64,000 bases of DNA from Limanda limanda (GCF_963576545.1 NW_026870563.1:868001-932000); one strand, 5' to 3'. Shown: positions 1-11,052, numbered from the stretch's first letter. Numbers and translations are program-made. The notes: generated from the letters alone by a model not told the origin.

Positions 1-45
1 GCGCACATCGATCGGTACCATCCTTGAGCTTCTCCGACTTTCGGA

Positions 46-61
46 AGGGTTAGGGTTAGGG
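46..61 (+). repeat. Two-copy telomeric block (short A unit)
   Basis: This first A unit, cut by the window edge, has only two TTAGGG hexamers after AGGG, so only three GGG tracts. The unit is 157 bp long. Thirty-six A units have this form, including those near 5290, 18792, 19585, 20549, 21668, 23268, 23743, 24055, 24375 and 25013. Twenty-seven of the 36 lie directly before a B unit. Confidence 0.9.
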
Positions 62-454
62 ATGAAAGCACATAGGAGAAAGAGATATTCTTGAATAACT
101 TTTTTTGTGAAGGTCAGAGAGACTTGCAAGTAGGCTCTACCCCCACTAAATGGGGTAGCGCGCATCGATCGGTACCATCCTTGAGCTTCTCCGACTTTCG
201 GAAGGGTTAGGGTTAGGGTTAGGGATGAAAGCACATAGGAGAAAGAGATATTCTTGAATAACTTTTTTTTTGAAGGTCGGAGAGACTTGGAAAGTGGTTG
301 CATCTGGACTAATTTGGGTCCTGCGGATCGATTGGTACCATCCCCGAGCTTGTACGACCTTCGGAAGAGGTCGACCGACGAAATTCCCCCAAATCTGAGG
401 AGATATTCTTGAATAACTTTTTTTGTGAAGGTCGGAGAGACTTGCAAGTAGGCT

Positions 455-476
455 CTACCCCCACTAAATGGGGTAG
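455..476 (+). repeat. Perfect 7-bp inverted repeat in A monomers (CTACCCC / GGGGTAG)
   Basis: CTACCCC at 455-461 pairs with GGGGTAG at 470-476 around an 8-base loop CACTAAAT. The inverted repeat recurs in most A units. In a large subclass, mostly A units that follow a B, the right arm is GGGGTTG, which breaks the stem near its base (for example near 2233, 3358, 9466, 21342). B has the weaker unpaired counterpart CTAATTTGGG. It could form a hairpin or cruciform when single stranded. No function is known. Confidence 0.8.
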
Positions 477-520
477 CGCGCATCGATCGGTACTATCCTT
501 GAGCTTCTCCGACTTTCGGA

Positions 521-542
521 AGGGTTAGGGTTAGGGTTAGGG
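521..542 (+). repeat. Three-copy telomeric block AGGG(TTAGGG)3 with four G-tracts
   Basis: Three TTAGGG hexamers preceded by AGGG give four GGG tracts separated by TTA loops. This is exactly the minimal intramolecular telomeric quadruplex sequence known from vertebrate telomeres. The same block sits at the same monomer position in about 242 A units, of which about 238 keep all four GGG tracts. Telomere-repeat-binding proteins of the TRF type recognise TTAGGGTTA, which occurs twice here. Folding or binding in the cell is inference. Confidence 0.93.
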
Positions 543-562
543 ATGAAAGCACATAGGAGAAA

Positions 563-607
563 GAGATATTCTTGAATAACTTTTTTTGTGAAGGTCGGAG
601 AGACTTG
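563..607 (+). repeat. 45-bp core shared identically by A and B (example copy in A)
   Basis: This segment begins GAGATATTCTTGAATAAC, continues with seven T and GTGAAGG, and ends GGAGAGACTTG. The same 45 bases close the consensus of both monomer types, so the window holds about 400 copies. It contains the small dyad TATTC-TT-GAATA and the T7 tract. Rare variants exist: AACG instead of AACT before the T run (near 1387, 1868, 2993, 6688, 7170, 11832, 43511), GATATGC (4421, 11173), GAATTACT (60124, 60917) and an extended T run (near 264, 5565, 13768, 16018, 17624). Perfect identity between otherwise diverged monomers suggests constraint or conversion. No protein-binding function is demonstrated. 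Confidence 0.9.
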
Positions 608-849
608 CAAGTAGGCTCTACCCCCACTAAATGGGGTAGCGCGCATCGATCGGTACCATCCTTGAGCTTCTCCGACTTTCGGAAGGGTTAGGGTTAGGGT
701 TAGGGATGAAAGCACATAGGAGAAAGAGATATTCTTGAATAACTTTTTTTGTGAAGGTCGGAGAGACTTGGAAAGTGGTTGCATCTGGACTAATTGGGGT
801 CCTGCAGATCGATTGGTACCATCCCCGAGCTTGTACGACCTTCGGAAGA

Positions 850-857
850 GGTCGACC
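850..857. other. B-specific palindrome GGTCGACC
   Basis: An 8-bp perfect palindrome in the segment of B that replaces the telomeric block. It is present in nearly all B units. Three B units (near 1656, 2781 and 6957) read GGTAAACC instead, a shared derived change that marks them as copies of each other. Confidence 0.75.
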
Positions 858-880
858 GACGAAATTCCCCCAAATCTGAG

Positions 881-925
881 GAGATATTCTTGAATAACTT
901 TTTTTGTGAAGGTCGGAGAGACTTG
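881..925 (+). repeat. 45-bp shared core (example copy in B)
   Basis: This is the same 45-bp core as at 563-607, here closing a B monomer. It matches the A copy at every base, although the flanking B sequence has diverged strongly. Confidence 0.9.
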
Positions 926-1414
926 CAAGTAGGCTCTACCCCCACTAAATGGGGTAGCGCGCATCGATCGGTACCATCCTTGAGCTTCTCCGACTTTCGG
1001 AAGGGTTAGGGTTAGGGTTAGGGATGAAAGCACATAGGAGAAAGAGATATTCTTGAATAACTTTTTTTGTGAAGGTCGGAGAGACTTGCAAGTAGGCTCT
1101 ACCCCCACTAAATGGGGTAGCGCGCATCGATCGGTACCATCCTTGAGCTTCTCCGACTTTCGGAAGGGTTAGGGTTAGGGTTAGGGATGAAAGCACATAG
1201 GAGAAAGAGATATTCTTGAATAACTTTTTTTGTGAAGGTCGGAGAGACTTGCAAGTAGGCTCTACCCCCACTAAATGGGGTAGCGCGCATCGATCGGTAC
1301 CATCTTTGAGCTTCTCCGACTTTCGGAAGGGTTAGGGTTAGGGTTAGGGATGAAAGCACATAGGAGAAAGAGATATTCTTGAATAACGTTTTTTGTGAAG
1401 GTCGGAGAGACTTG

Positions 1415-3640
1415 CAAGTAGGCTCTACCCCCACTAAATGGGGTAGCGCGCATCGATCGGTACCATCCTTGAGCTTCTCCGACTTTCGGAAGGGTTAGGG
1501 TTAGGGTTAGGGATGAAAGCACATAGGAGAAAGAGATATTCTTGAATAACTTTTTTTGTGAAGGTCGGAGAGACTTGGAAAGTGGTTGCATCTGGACTAA
1601 TTTGGGTCCTGCGGATCGATTGGTACCATCCCCGAGCTTGTACGACCTTCGGAAGAGGTAAACCGACGAAATTCCCCCAAATCTGAGGAGATATTCTTGA
1701 ATAACTTTTTTTGTGAAGGTCGGAGAGACTTGCAAGTAGGCTCTACCCCCACTAAATGGGGTAGCGCGCATCGATCGGTACCATCCTTGAGCTTCTCCGA
1801 CTTTCGGAAGGGTTAGGGTTAGGGTTAGGGATGAAAGCACATAGGAGAAAGAGATATTCTTGAATAACGTTTTTTGTGAAGGTCGGAGAGACTTGCAAGT
1901 AGGCTCTACCCCCACTAAATGGGGTAGCGCGCATCGATCGGTACCATCCTTGAGCTTTTCCGACTTTCGGAAGGGTTAGGGTTAGGGTTAGGGATGAAAG
2001 CACATAGGAGAAAGAGATATTCTTGAATAACTTTTTTTGTGAAGGTCGGAGAGACTTGGAAAGTGGTTGCATCTGGACTAATTTGGGTCCTGCGGATCGA
2101 TTGGTACTATCCCCGAGCTTGTACGACCTTCGGAAGAGGTCGACCGACGAAATTCCCCCAAATCTGAGGAGATATTCTTGAATAACTTTTTTTGTGAAGG
2201 TCGGAGAGACTTGCAAGTAGGCTCTACCCCCACTAAATGGGGTTGCGCGCATCGATCGGTACCATCCTTGAGCTTCTCCGACTTTCGGAAGGGTTAGGGT
2301 TAGGGTTAGGGATGAAAGCACATAGGAGAAAGAGATATTCTTGAATAACTTTTTTTGTGAAGGTCGGAGAGACTTGCAAGTAGGCTCTACCCCCACTAAA
2401 TGGGGTAGCGCGCATCGATCGGTACCATCCTTGAGCTTCTCCGACTTTCGGAAGGGTTAGGGTTAGGGTTAGGGATGAAAGCACATAGGAGAAAGAGATA
2501 TTCTTGAATAACTTTTTTTGTGAAGGTCGGAGAGACTTGCAAGTAGGCTCTACCCCCACTAAATGGGGTAGCGCGCATCGATCGGTACCATCCTTGAGCT
2601 TCTCCGACTTTCGGAAGGGTTAGGGTTAGGGTTAGGGATGAAAGCACATAGGAGAAAGAGATATTCTTGAATAACTTTTTTTGTGAAGGTCGGAGAGACT
2701 TGGAAAGTGGTTGCATCTGGACTAATTTGGGTCCTGCGGATCGATTGGTACCATCCCCGAGCTTGTACGACCTTCGGAAGAGGTAAACCGACGAAATTCC
2801 CCCAAATCTGAGGAGATATTCTTGAATAACTTTTTTTGTGAAGGTCGGAGAGACTTGCAAGTAGGCTCTACCCCCACTAAATGGGGTAGCGCGCATCGAT
2901 CGGTACCATCCTTGAGCTTCTCCGACTTTCGGAAGGGTTAGGGTTAGGGTTAGGGATGAAAGCACATAGGAGAAAGAGATATTCTTGAATAACGTTTTTT
3001 GTGAAGGTCGGAGAGACTTGCAAGTAGGCTCTACCCCCACTAAATGGGGTAGCGCGCATCGATCGGTACCATCCTTGAGCTTCTCCGACTTTCGGAAGGG
3101 TTAGGGTTAGGGTTAGGGATGAAAGCACATAGGAGAAAGAGATATTCTTGAATAACTTTTTTTGTGAAGGTCGGAGAGACTTGGAAAGTGGTTGCATCTG
3201 GACTAATTTGGGTCCTGCGGATCGATTGGTACTATCCCCGAGCTTGTACGACCTTCGGAAGAGGTCGACCGACGAAATTCCCCCAAATCTGAGGAGATAT
3301 TCTTGAATAACTTTTTTTGTGAAGGTCGGAGAGACTTGCAAGTAGGCTCTACCCCCACTAAATGGGGTTGCGCGCATCGATCGGTACCATCCTTGAGCTT
3401 CTCCGACTTTCGGAAGGGTTAGGGTTAGGGTTAGGGATGAAAGCACATAGGAGAAAGAGATATTCTTGAATAACTTTTTTTGTGAAGGTCGGAGAGACTT
3501 GCAAGTAGGCTCTACCCCCACTAAATGGGGTAGCGCGCATCGATCGGTACCATCCTTGAGCTTCTCCGACTTTCGGAAGGGTTAGGGTTAGGGTTAGGGA
3601 TGAAAGCACATAGGAGAAAGAGATATTCTTGAATAACTTT
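1415..3640 (+). repeat. 1125-bp tandem duplication (A5B2)
   Basis: Copies at about 1415-2539 and 2540-3640. Shared markers at an offset of 1125: GGTAAACC (1656, 2781), AACGTTTTTT (1868, 2993) and GGTACTATCC in B (2103, 3228). A few single differences exist, for example TTTTCC near 1956 only in the left copy. Confidence 0.85.
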
Positions 3641-4137
3641 TTTTGTGAAGGTCGGAGAGACTTGGAAAGTGGTTGCATCTGGACTAATTTGGGTCCTGCG
3701 GATCGATTGGTACCATCTCCGAGCTTGTACGACCTTCGGAAGAGGTCGACCGACGAAATTCCCCCAAATCTGAGGAGATATTCTTGAATAACTTTTTTTG
3801 TGAAGGTCGGAGAGACTTGCAAGTAGGCTCTACCCCCACTAAATGGGGTTGCGCGCATCGATCGGTACCATCCTTGAGCTTCTCCGACTTTCGGAAGGGT
3901 TAGGGTTAGGGTTAGGGATGAAAGCACATAGGAGAAAGAGATATTCTTGAATAACTTTTTTTGTGAAGGTCGGAGAGACTTGGAAAGTGGTTGCATCTGG
4001 ACTAATTTGGGTCCTGCGGATCGATTGGTACCATCCCCGAGCTTGTACGACCTTCGGAAGAGGTCGACCGACGAAATTCCCCCAAATCTGAGGAGATATT
4101 CTTGAATAACTTTTTTTGTGAAGGTCGGAGAGACATG

Positions 4138-4626
4138 CAAGTAGGCTCTACCCCCACTAAATGGGGTAGCGCGCATCGATCGGTACCATCTTTGAGCTTC
4201 TCCGACTTTTGGAAGGGTTAGGGTTAGGGTTAGGGATGAAAGCACATAGGAGAAAGAGATATTCTTGAATAACTTTTTTTGTGAAGGTCGGAGAGACTTG
4301 CAAGTAGGCTCTACCCCCACTAAATGGGGTAGCGCGCATCGATCGGTACCATCCTTGAGCTTCTACGACTTTCGGAAGGGTTAGGGTTAGGGTTAGGGAT
4401 GAAAGCACATAGGAGAAAGAGATATGCTTGAATAACTTTTTTTGTGAAGGTCGGAGAGACTTGCAAGTAGGCTCTACCCCCACTAAATGGGGTAGCGCGC
4501 ATCGATCGGTACCATCCTTGAGCTTCTCCGACTTTCGGAAGGGTTAGGGTTAGGGTTAGGGATGAAAGCACATAGGAGAAAGAGATATTCTTGAATAACT
4601 TTTTTTGTGAAGGTCGGAGAGACTTG
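4138..4626 (+). repeat. A-run segment shared with 10890-11378
   Basis: Three A units with the same private changes as the units 6752 bp to the right: GACATGC at the entry, CATCTTTGAG with CTTTTGG in the first, CTTCTACGAC and GATATGC (4421 and 11173) in the second. This shows that exchange acts over distances greater than neighbouring blocks. Confidence 0.85.
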
Positions 4627-5301
4627 CAAGTAGGCTCTACCCCCACTAAATGGGGTAGCGCGCATCGATCGGTACCATCCTTGAGCTTCTCCGACTTTCG
4701 GAAGGGTTAGGGTTAGGGTTAGGGATGAAAGCACATAGGAGAAAGAGATATTCTTGAATAACTTTTTTTGTGAAGGTCGGAGAGACTTGCAAGTAGGCTC
4801 TACCCCCACTAAATGGGGTAGCGCGCATCGATCGGTACCATCCTTGAGCTTCTCCGACTTTCGGAAGGGTTAGGGTTAGGGTTAGGGATGAAAGCACATA
4901 GGAGAAAGAGATATTCTTGAATAACTTTTTTTGTGAAGGTCGGAGAGACTTGCAAGTAGGCTCTACCCCCACTAAATGGGGTAGCGCGCATCGATCGGTA
5001 CCATCCTTGAGCTTCTCCGACTTTCGGAAGGGTTAGGGTTAGGGTTAGGGATGAAAGCACATAGGAGAAAGAGATATTCTTGAATAACTTTTTTTGTGAA
5101 GGTCGGAGAGACTTGGAAAGTGGTTGCATCTGGACTAATTTGGGTCCTGCAGATCGATTGGTACCATCCCCGAGCTTGTACGACCTTCGGAAGAGGTCGA
5201 CCGACGAAATTCCCCCAAATCTGAGGAGATATTCTTGAATAACTTTTTTTGTGAAGGTCGGAGAGACTTGCAAGTAGGCTCTACCCCCACTAAATGGGGT
5301 A

Positions 5302-8028
5302 GCGCACATCGATCGGTACCATCCTTGAGCTTCTCCGACTTTCGGAAGGGTTAGGGTTAGGGATGAAAGCACATAGGAGAAAGAGATATTCTTGAATAAC
5401 TTTTTTTGTGAAGGTCAGAGAGACTTGCAAGTAGGCTCTACCCCCACTAAATGGGGTAGCGCGCATCGATCGGTACCATCCTTGAGCTTCTCCGACTTTC
5501 GGAAGGGTTAGGGTTAGGGTTAGGGATGAAAGCACATAGGAGAAAGAGATATTCTTGAATAACTTTTTTTTTGAAGGTCGGAGAGACTTGGAAAGTGGTT
5601 GCATCTGGACTAATTTGGGTCCTGCGGATCGATTGGTACCATCCCCGAGCTTGTACGACCTTCGGAAGAGGTCGACCGACGAAATTCCCCCAAATCTGAG
5701 GAGATATTCTTGAATAACTTTTTTTGTGAAGGTCGGAGAGACTTGCAAGTAGGCTCTACCCCCACTAAATGGGGTAGCGCGCATCGATCGGTACTATCCT
5801 TGAGCTTCTCCGACTTTCGGAAGGGTTAGGGTTAGGGTTAGGGATGAAAGCACATAGGAGAAAGAGATATTCTTGAATAACTTTTTTTGTGAAGGTCGGA
5901 GAGACTTGCAAGTAGGCTCTACCCCCACTAAATGGGGTAGCGCGCATCGATCGGTACCATCCTTGAGCTTCTCCGACTTTCGGAAGGGTTAGGGTTAGGG
6001 TTAGGGATGAAAGCACATAGGAGAAAGAGATATTCTTGAATAACTTTTTTTGTGAAGGTCGGAGAGACTTGGAAAGTGGTTGCATCTGGACTAATTGGGG
6101 TCCTGCAGATCGATTGGTACCATCCCCGAGCTTGTACGACCTTCGGAAGAGGTCGACCGACGAAATTCCCCCAAATCTGAGGAGATATTCTTGAATAACT
6201 TTTTTTGTGAAGGTCGGAGAGACTTGCAAGTAGGCTCTACCCCCACTAAATGGGGTAGCGCGCATCGATCGGTACCATCCTTGAGCTTCTCCGACTTTCG
6301 GAAGGGTTAGGGTTAGGGTTAGGGATGAAAGCACATAGGAGAAAGAGATATTCTTGAATAACTTTTTTTGTGAAGGTCGGAGAGACTTGCAAGTAGGCTC
6401 TACCCCCACTAAATGGGGTAGCGCGCATCGATCGGTACCATCCTTGAGCTTCTCCGACTTTCGGAAGGGTTAGGGTTAGGGTTAGGGATGAAAGCACATA
6501 GGAGAAAGAGATATTCTTGAATAACTTTTTTTGTGAAGGTCGGAGAGACTTGCAAGTAGGCTCTACCCCCACTAAATGGGGTAGCGCGCATCGATCGGTA
6601 CCATCTTTGAGCTTCTCCGACTTTCGGAAGGGTTAGGGTTAGGGTTAGGGATGAAAGCACATAGGAGAAAGAGATATTCTTGAATAACGTTTTTTGTGAA
6701 GGTCGGAGAGACTTGCAAGTAGGCTCTACCCCCACTAAATGGGGTAGCGCGCATCGATCGGTACCATCCTTGAGCTTCTCCGACTTTCGGAAGGGTTAGG
6801 GTTAGGGTTAGGGATGAAAGCACATAGGAGAAAGAGATATTCTTGAATAACTTTTTTTGTGAAGGTCGGAGAGACTTGGAAAGTGGTTGCATCTGGACTA
6901 ATTTGGGTCCTGCGGATCGATTGGTACCATCCCCGAGCTTGTACGACCTTCGGAAGAGGTAAACCGACGAAATTCCCCCAAATCTGAGGAGATATTCTTG
7001 AATAACTTTTTTTGTGAAGGTCGGAGAGACTTGCAAGTAGGCTCTACCCCCACTAAATGGGGTAGCGCGCATCGATCGGTACCATCCTTGAGCTTCTCCG
7101 ACTTTCGGAAGGGTTAGGGTTAGGGTTAGGGATGAAAGCACATAGGAGAAAGAGATATTCTTGAATAACGTTTTTTGTGAAGGTCGGAGAGACTTGCAAG
7201 TAGGCTCTACCCCCACTAAATGGGGTAGCGCGCATCGATCGGTACCATCCTTGAGCTTTTCCGACTTTCGGAAGGGTTAGGGTTAGGGTTAGGGATGAAA
7301 GCACATAGGAGAAAGAGATATTCTTGAATAACTTTTTTTGTGAAGGTCGGAGAGACTTGGAAAGTGGTTGCATCTGGACTAATTTGGGTCCTGCGGATCG
7401 ATTGGTACTATCCCCGAGCTTGTACGACCTTCGGAAGAGGTCGACCGACGAAATTCCCCCAAATCTGAGGAGATATTCTTGAATAACTTTTTTTGTGAAG
7501 GTCGGAGAGACTTGCAAGTAGGCTCTACCCCCACTAAATGGGGTTGCGCGCATCGATCGGTACCATCCTTGAGCTTCTCCGACTTTCGGAAGGGTTAGGG
7601 TTAGGGTTAGGGATGAAAGCACATAGGAGAAAGAGATATTCTTGAATAACTTTTTTTGTGAAGGTCGGAGAGACTTGCAAGTAGGCTCTACCCCCACTAA
7701 ATGGGGTAGCGCGCATCGATCGGTACCATCCTTGAGCTTCTCCGACTTTCGGAAGGGTTAGGGTTAGGGTTAGGGATGAAAGCACATAGGAGAAAGAGAT
7801 ATTCTTGAATAACTTTTTTTGTGAAGGTCGGAGAGACTTGCAAGTAGGCTCTACCCCCACTAAATGGGGTAGCGCGCATCGATCGGTACCATCCTTGAGC
7901 TTCTCCGACTTTCGGAAGGGTTAGGGTTAGGGTTAGGGATGAAAGCACATAGGAGAAAGAGATATTCTTGAATAACTTTTTTTGTGAAGGTCGGAGAGAC
8001 TTGGAAAGTGGTTGCATCTGGACTAATT
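5302..8028 (+). repeat. Long-range duplicate, right copy (pair at 1-2727)
   Basis: The second copy of the 5301-bp-offset duplication. All the marker variants of the left copy recur at the same offset (for example 116 to 5417, 1656 to 6957). The intervening 2.6 kb does not belong to this copy, so either a larger tandem block was later rearranged or the copy arose by long-range exchange. Confidence 0.9.
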
Positions 8029-8965
8029 GGGGTCCTGCAGATCGATTGGTACCATCCCCGAGCTTGTACGACCTTCGGAAGAGGTCGACCGACGAAATTC
8101 CCCCAAATCTGAGGAGATATTCTTGAATAACTTTTTTTGTGAAGGTCGGAGAGACTTGCAAGTAGGCTCTACCCCCACTAAATGGGGTAGCGCGCATCGA
8201 TCGGTACCATCCTTGAGCTTCTCCGACTTTCGGAAGGGTTAGGGTTAGGGTTAGGGATGAAAGCACATAGGAGAAAGAGATATTCTTGAATAACTTTTTT
8301 TGTGAAGGTCGGAGAGACTTGCAAGTAGGCTCTACCCCCACTAAATGGGGTAGCGCGCATCGATCGGTACCATCCTTGAGCTTCTCCGACTTTCGGAAGG
8401 GTTAGGGTTAGGGTTAGGGATGAAAGCACATAGGAGAAAGAGATATTCTTGAATAACTTTTTTTGTGAAGGTCGGAGAGACTTGCAAGTAGGCTCTACCC
8501 CCACTAAATGGGGTAGCGCGCATCGATCGGTACCATCCTTGAGCTTCTCCGACTTTCGAAAGGGTTAGGGTTAGGGTTAGGGATGAAAGCACATAGGAGA
8601 AAGAGATATTCTTGAATAACTTTTTTTGTGAAGGTCGGAGAGACTTGGAAAGTGGTTGCATCTGGACTAATTTGGGTCCTGCGGATCGATTGGTACCATC
8701 CCCGAGCTTGTACGACCTTCGGAAGAGGTCGACCGACGAAATTCCCCCAAATCTGAGGAGATATTCTTGAATAACTTTTTTTGTGAAGGTCGGAGAGACT
8801 TGCAAGTAGGCTCTACCCCCACTAAATGGGGTAGCGCGCATCGATCGGTACCATCCTTGAGCTTCTCCGACTTTCGGAAGGGTTAGGGTTAGGGTTAGGG
8901 ATGAAAGCACATAGGAGAAAGAGATATTCTTGAATAACTTTTTTTGTGAAGGTCGGAGAGACTTG

Positions 8966-11052
8966 CAAGTAGGCTCTACCCCCACTAAATGGGGTAGCGC
9001 GCATCGATCGGTACCATCCTTGAGCTTCTCCGACTTTCGGAAGGGTTAGGGTTAGGGTTAGGGATGAAAGCACATAGGAGAAAGAGATATTCTTGAATAA
9101 CTTTTTTTGTGAAGGTCGGAGAGACTTGCAAGTAGGCTCTACCCCCACTAAATGGGGTAGCGCGCATCGATCGGTACCATCCTTGAGCTTCTCCGACTTT
9201 CGAAAGGGTTAGGGTTAGGGTTAGGGATGAAAGCACATAGGAGAAAGAGATATTCTTGAATAACTTTTTTTGTGAAGGTCGGAGAGACTTGGAAAGTGGT
9301 TGCATCTGGACTAATTTGGGTCCTGCGGATCGATTGGTACCATCCCCGAGCTTGTACGACCTTCGGAAGAGGTCGACCGACGAAATTCCCCCAAATCTGA
9401 GGAGATATTCTTGAATAACTTTTTTTGTGAAGGTCGGAGAGACTTGCAAGTAGGCTCTACCCCCACTAAATGGGGTTGCGTGCATCGATCGGTACCATCC
9501 TTGAGCTTCTCCGACTTTCGGAAGGGTTAGGGTTAGGGTTAGGGATGAAAGCACATAGGAGAAAGAGATATTCTTGAATAACTTTTTTTGTGAAGGTCGG
9601 AGAGACTTGGAAAGTGGTTGCATCTGGACTAATTTGGGTCCTGCGGATCGATTGGTACCATCCCCGAGCTTGTACGACCTTCGGAAGAGGTCGACCGACG
9701 AAATTCCCCCAAATCTGAGGAGATATTCTTGAATAACTTTTTTTGTGAAGGTCGGAGAGACATGCAAGTAGGCTCTACCCCCACTAAATGGGGTAGCGCG
9801 CATCGATCGGTACCATCTTTGAGCTTCTCCGACTTTTGGAAGGGTTAGGGTTAGGGTTAGGGATGAAAGCACATAGGAGAAAGAGATATTCTTGAATAAC
9901 TTTTTTTGTGAAGGTCGGAGAGACTTGCAAGTAGGCTCTACCCCCACTAAATGGGGTAGCGCGCATCGATCGGTACCATCCTTGAGCTTCTCCGACTTTC
10001 GGAAGGGTTAGGGTTAGGGTTAGGGATGAAAGCACATAGGAGAAAGAGATATTCTTGAATAACTTTTTTTGTGAAGGTCGGAGAGACTTGCAAGTAGGCT
10101 TTACCCCCACTAAATGGGGTAGCGCGCATCGATCGGTACCATCCTTGAGCTTCTCCGACTTTCGGAAGGGTTAGGGTTAGGGTTAGGGATGAAAGCACAT
10201 AGGAGAAAGAGATATTCTTGAATAACTTTTTTTGTGAAGGTCGGAGAGACTTGCAAGTAGGCTCTACCCCCACTAAATGGGGTAGCGCGCATCGATCGGT
10301 ACCATCCTTGAGCTTCTCCGACTTTCGAAAGGGTTAGGGTTAGGGTTAGGGATGAAAGCACATAGGAGAAAGAGATATTCTTGAATAACTTTTTTTGTGA
10401 AGGTCGGAGAGACTTGGAAAGTGGTTGCATCTGGACTAATTTGGGTCCTGCGGATCGATTGGTACCATCCCCGAGCTTGTACGACCTTCGGAAGAGGTCG
10501 ACCGACGAAATTCCCCCAAATCTGAGGAGATATTCTTGAATAACTTTTTTTGTGAAGGTCGGAGAGACTTGCAAGTAGGCTCTACCCCCACTAAATGGGG
10601 TTGCGTGCATCGATCGGTACCATCCTTGAGCTTCTCCGACTTTCGGAAGGGTTAGGGTTAGGGTTAGGGATGAAAGCACATAGGAGAAAGAGATATTCTT
10701 GAATAACTTTTTTTGTGAAGGTCGGAGAGACTTGGAAAGTGGTTGCATCTGGACTAATTTGGGTCCTGCGGATCGATTGGTACCATCCCCGAGCTTGTAC
10801 GACCTTCGGAAGAGGTCGACCGACGAAATTCCCCCAAATCTGAGGAGATATTCTTGAATAACTTTTTTTGTGAAGGTCGGAGAGACATGCAAGTAGGCTC
10901 TACCCCCACTAAATGGGGTAGCGCGCATCGATCGGTACCATCTTTGAGCTTCTCCGACTTTTGGAAGGGTTAGGGTTAGGGTTAGGGATGAAAGCACATA
11001 GGAGAAAGAGATATTCTTGAATAACTTTTTTTGTGAAGGTCGGAGAGACTTG
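8966..11052 (+). repeat. 1125-bp tandem duplication (A5B2), second instance
   Basis: Copies at about 8966-10090 and 10091-11052. Shared markers: CTTTCGAAAG, GCGTGCATC (T at 9481 and the same change 1125 bp on) and GACATGC before the CATCTTTGAG unit. The block has the same composition as the 1125-bp block at 1.4-3.6 kb but different variants. Confidence 0.88.

Larger units (their letters stand above)
445..607 (+). repeat. Reference A monomer, 163 bp, telomere-bearing
   Basis: A representative full-length A unit, phased to start just after the shared core. It has four parts. Bases 445-481 are a 37-bp C/G-rich block containing the hairpin CTACCCC...GGGGTAG. Bases 482-522 are a 41-bp block starting ATCGATCGGTACC and ending CGGAAG; this copy carries a C-to-T change giving GGTACTATCC. 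Bases 523-562 are a 40-bp block with three TTAGGG motifs followed by an A-rich stretch. Bases 563-607 are the 45-bp core shared with B, including a run of seven T. About 242 A units have this length and 36 are 6 bp shorter. The phase is arbitrary because the repeat is continuous. Confidence 0.95.
771..925 (+). repeat. Reference B monomer, 155 bp, no telomeric motif
   Basis: A representative B unit in the same phase as A. Compared block by block with A: the first 37 bp match at 20 positions, the next 41 bp (ATCGATTGGTACC to CGGAAG) match at 35, the third block is 32 bp of unrelated sequence instead of 40 bp with TTAGGG, and the last 45 bp are identical. The B-specific third block holds the 8-bp palindrome GGTCGACC at 850-857 and a C5 run. 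This copy also has two private variants (AATTGGGG and CTGCAG) shared with the B units near 6.1 and 8.0 kb. B is an old diverged relative of A whose core has been kept identical, or made identical again by conversion. Confidence 0.94.
1..2727 (+). repeat. Long-range duplicate, left copy (pair at 5302-8028)
   Basis: This stretch recurs 5301 bp to the right with the same order of A, short A and B and the same private variants: GCGCACATC with a short A at the start, GTCAGAG near 116, the long T run near 264, GGTACTATCC near 491, AATTGGGG in B, GGTAAACC in B at 1656, and TTTTCCGAC near 1956. Similarity ends at 2728, where the right copy has G for T. The left limit is beyond the window. Confidence 0.92.
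1..5270 (+). repeat. Array segment 1: irregular A runs, includes a six-A run
   Basis: The number of A units before each successive B is 2 (first one short), 2, 4, 2, 3, 2, 2, 1, 6. The run of six A units (about 4138-5115) is the longest in the window. Private variants include AACGTTTTTT in the core near 1387, 1868 and 2993, GGTAAACC in B at 1656 and 2781, and GATATGC at 4421. Most of the first 2.7 kb recurs 5301 bp to the right. No unique sequence and no gene is seen. Confidence 0.92.

Noticed and set aside
579..587. T7 tract as an RNA polymerase III terminator of a short RNA gene.
   Set aside because: No A-box and B-box arrangement or tRNA-like or 5S-like fold is seen in either monomer.
842..858. 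CENP-B box, because CTTCGGAAGAGGTCGAC partly fits TTCG....A.
   Set aside because: The essential CGGG half is absent, and the reverse strand also fails at the central A. The A monomer fails as well.
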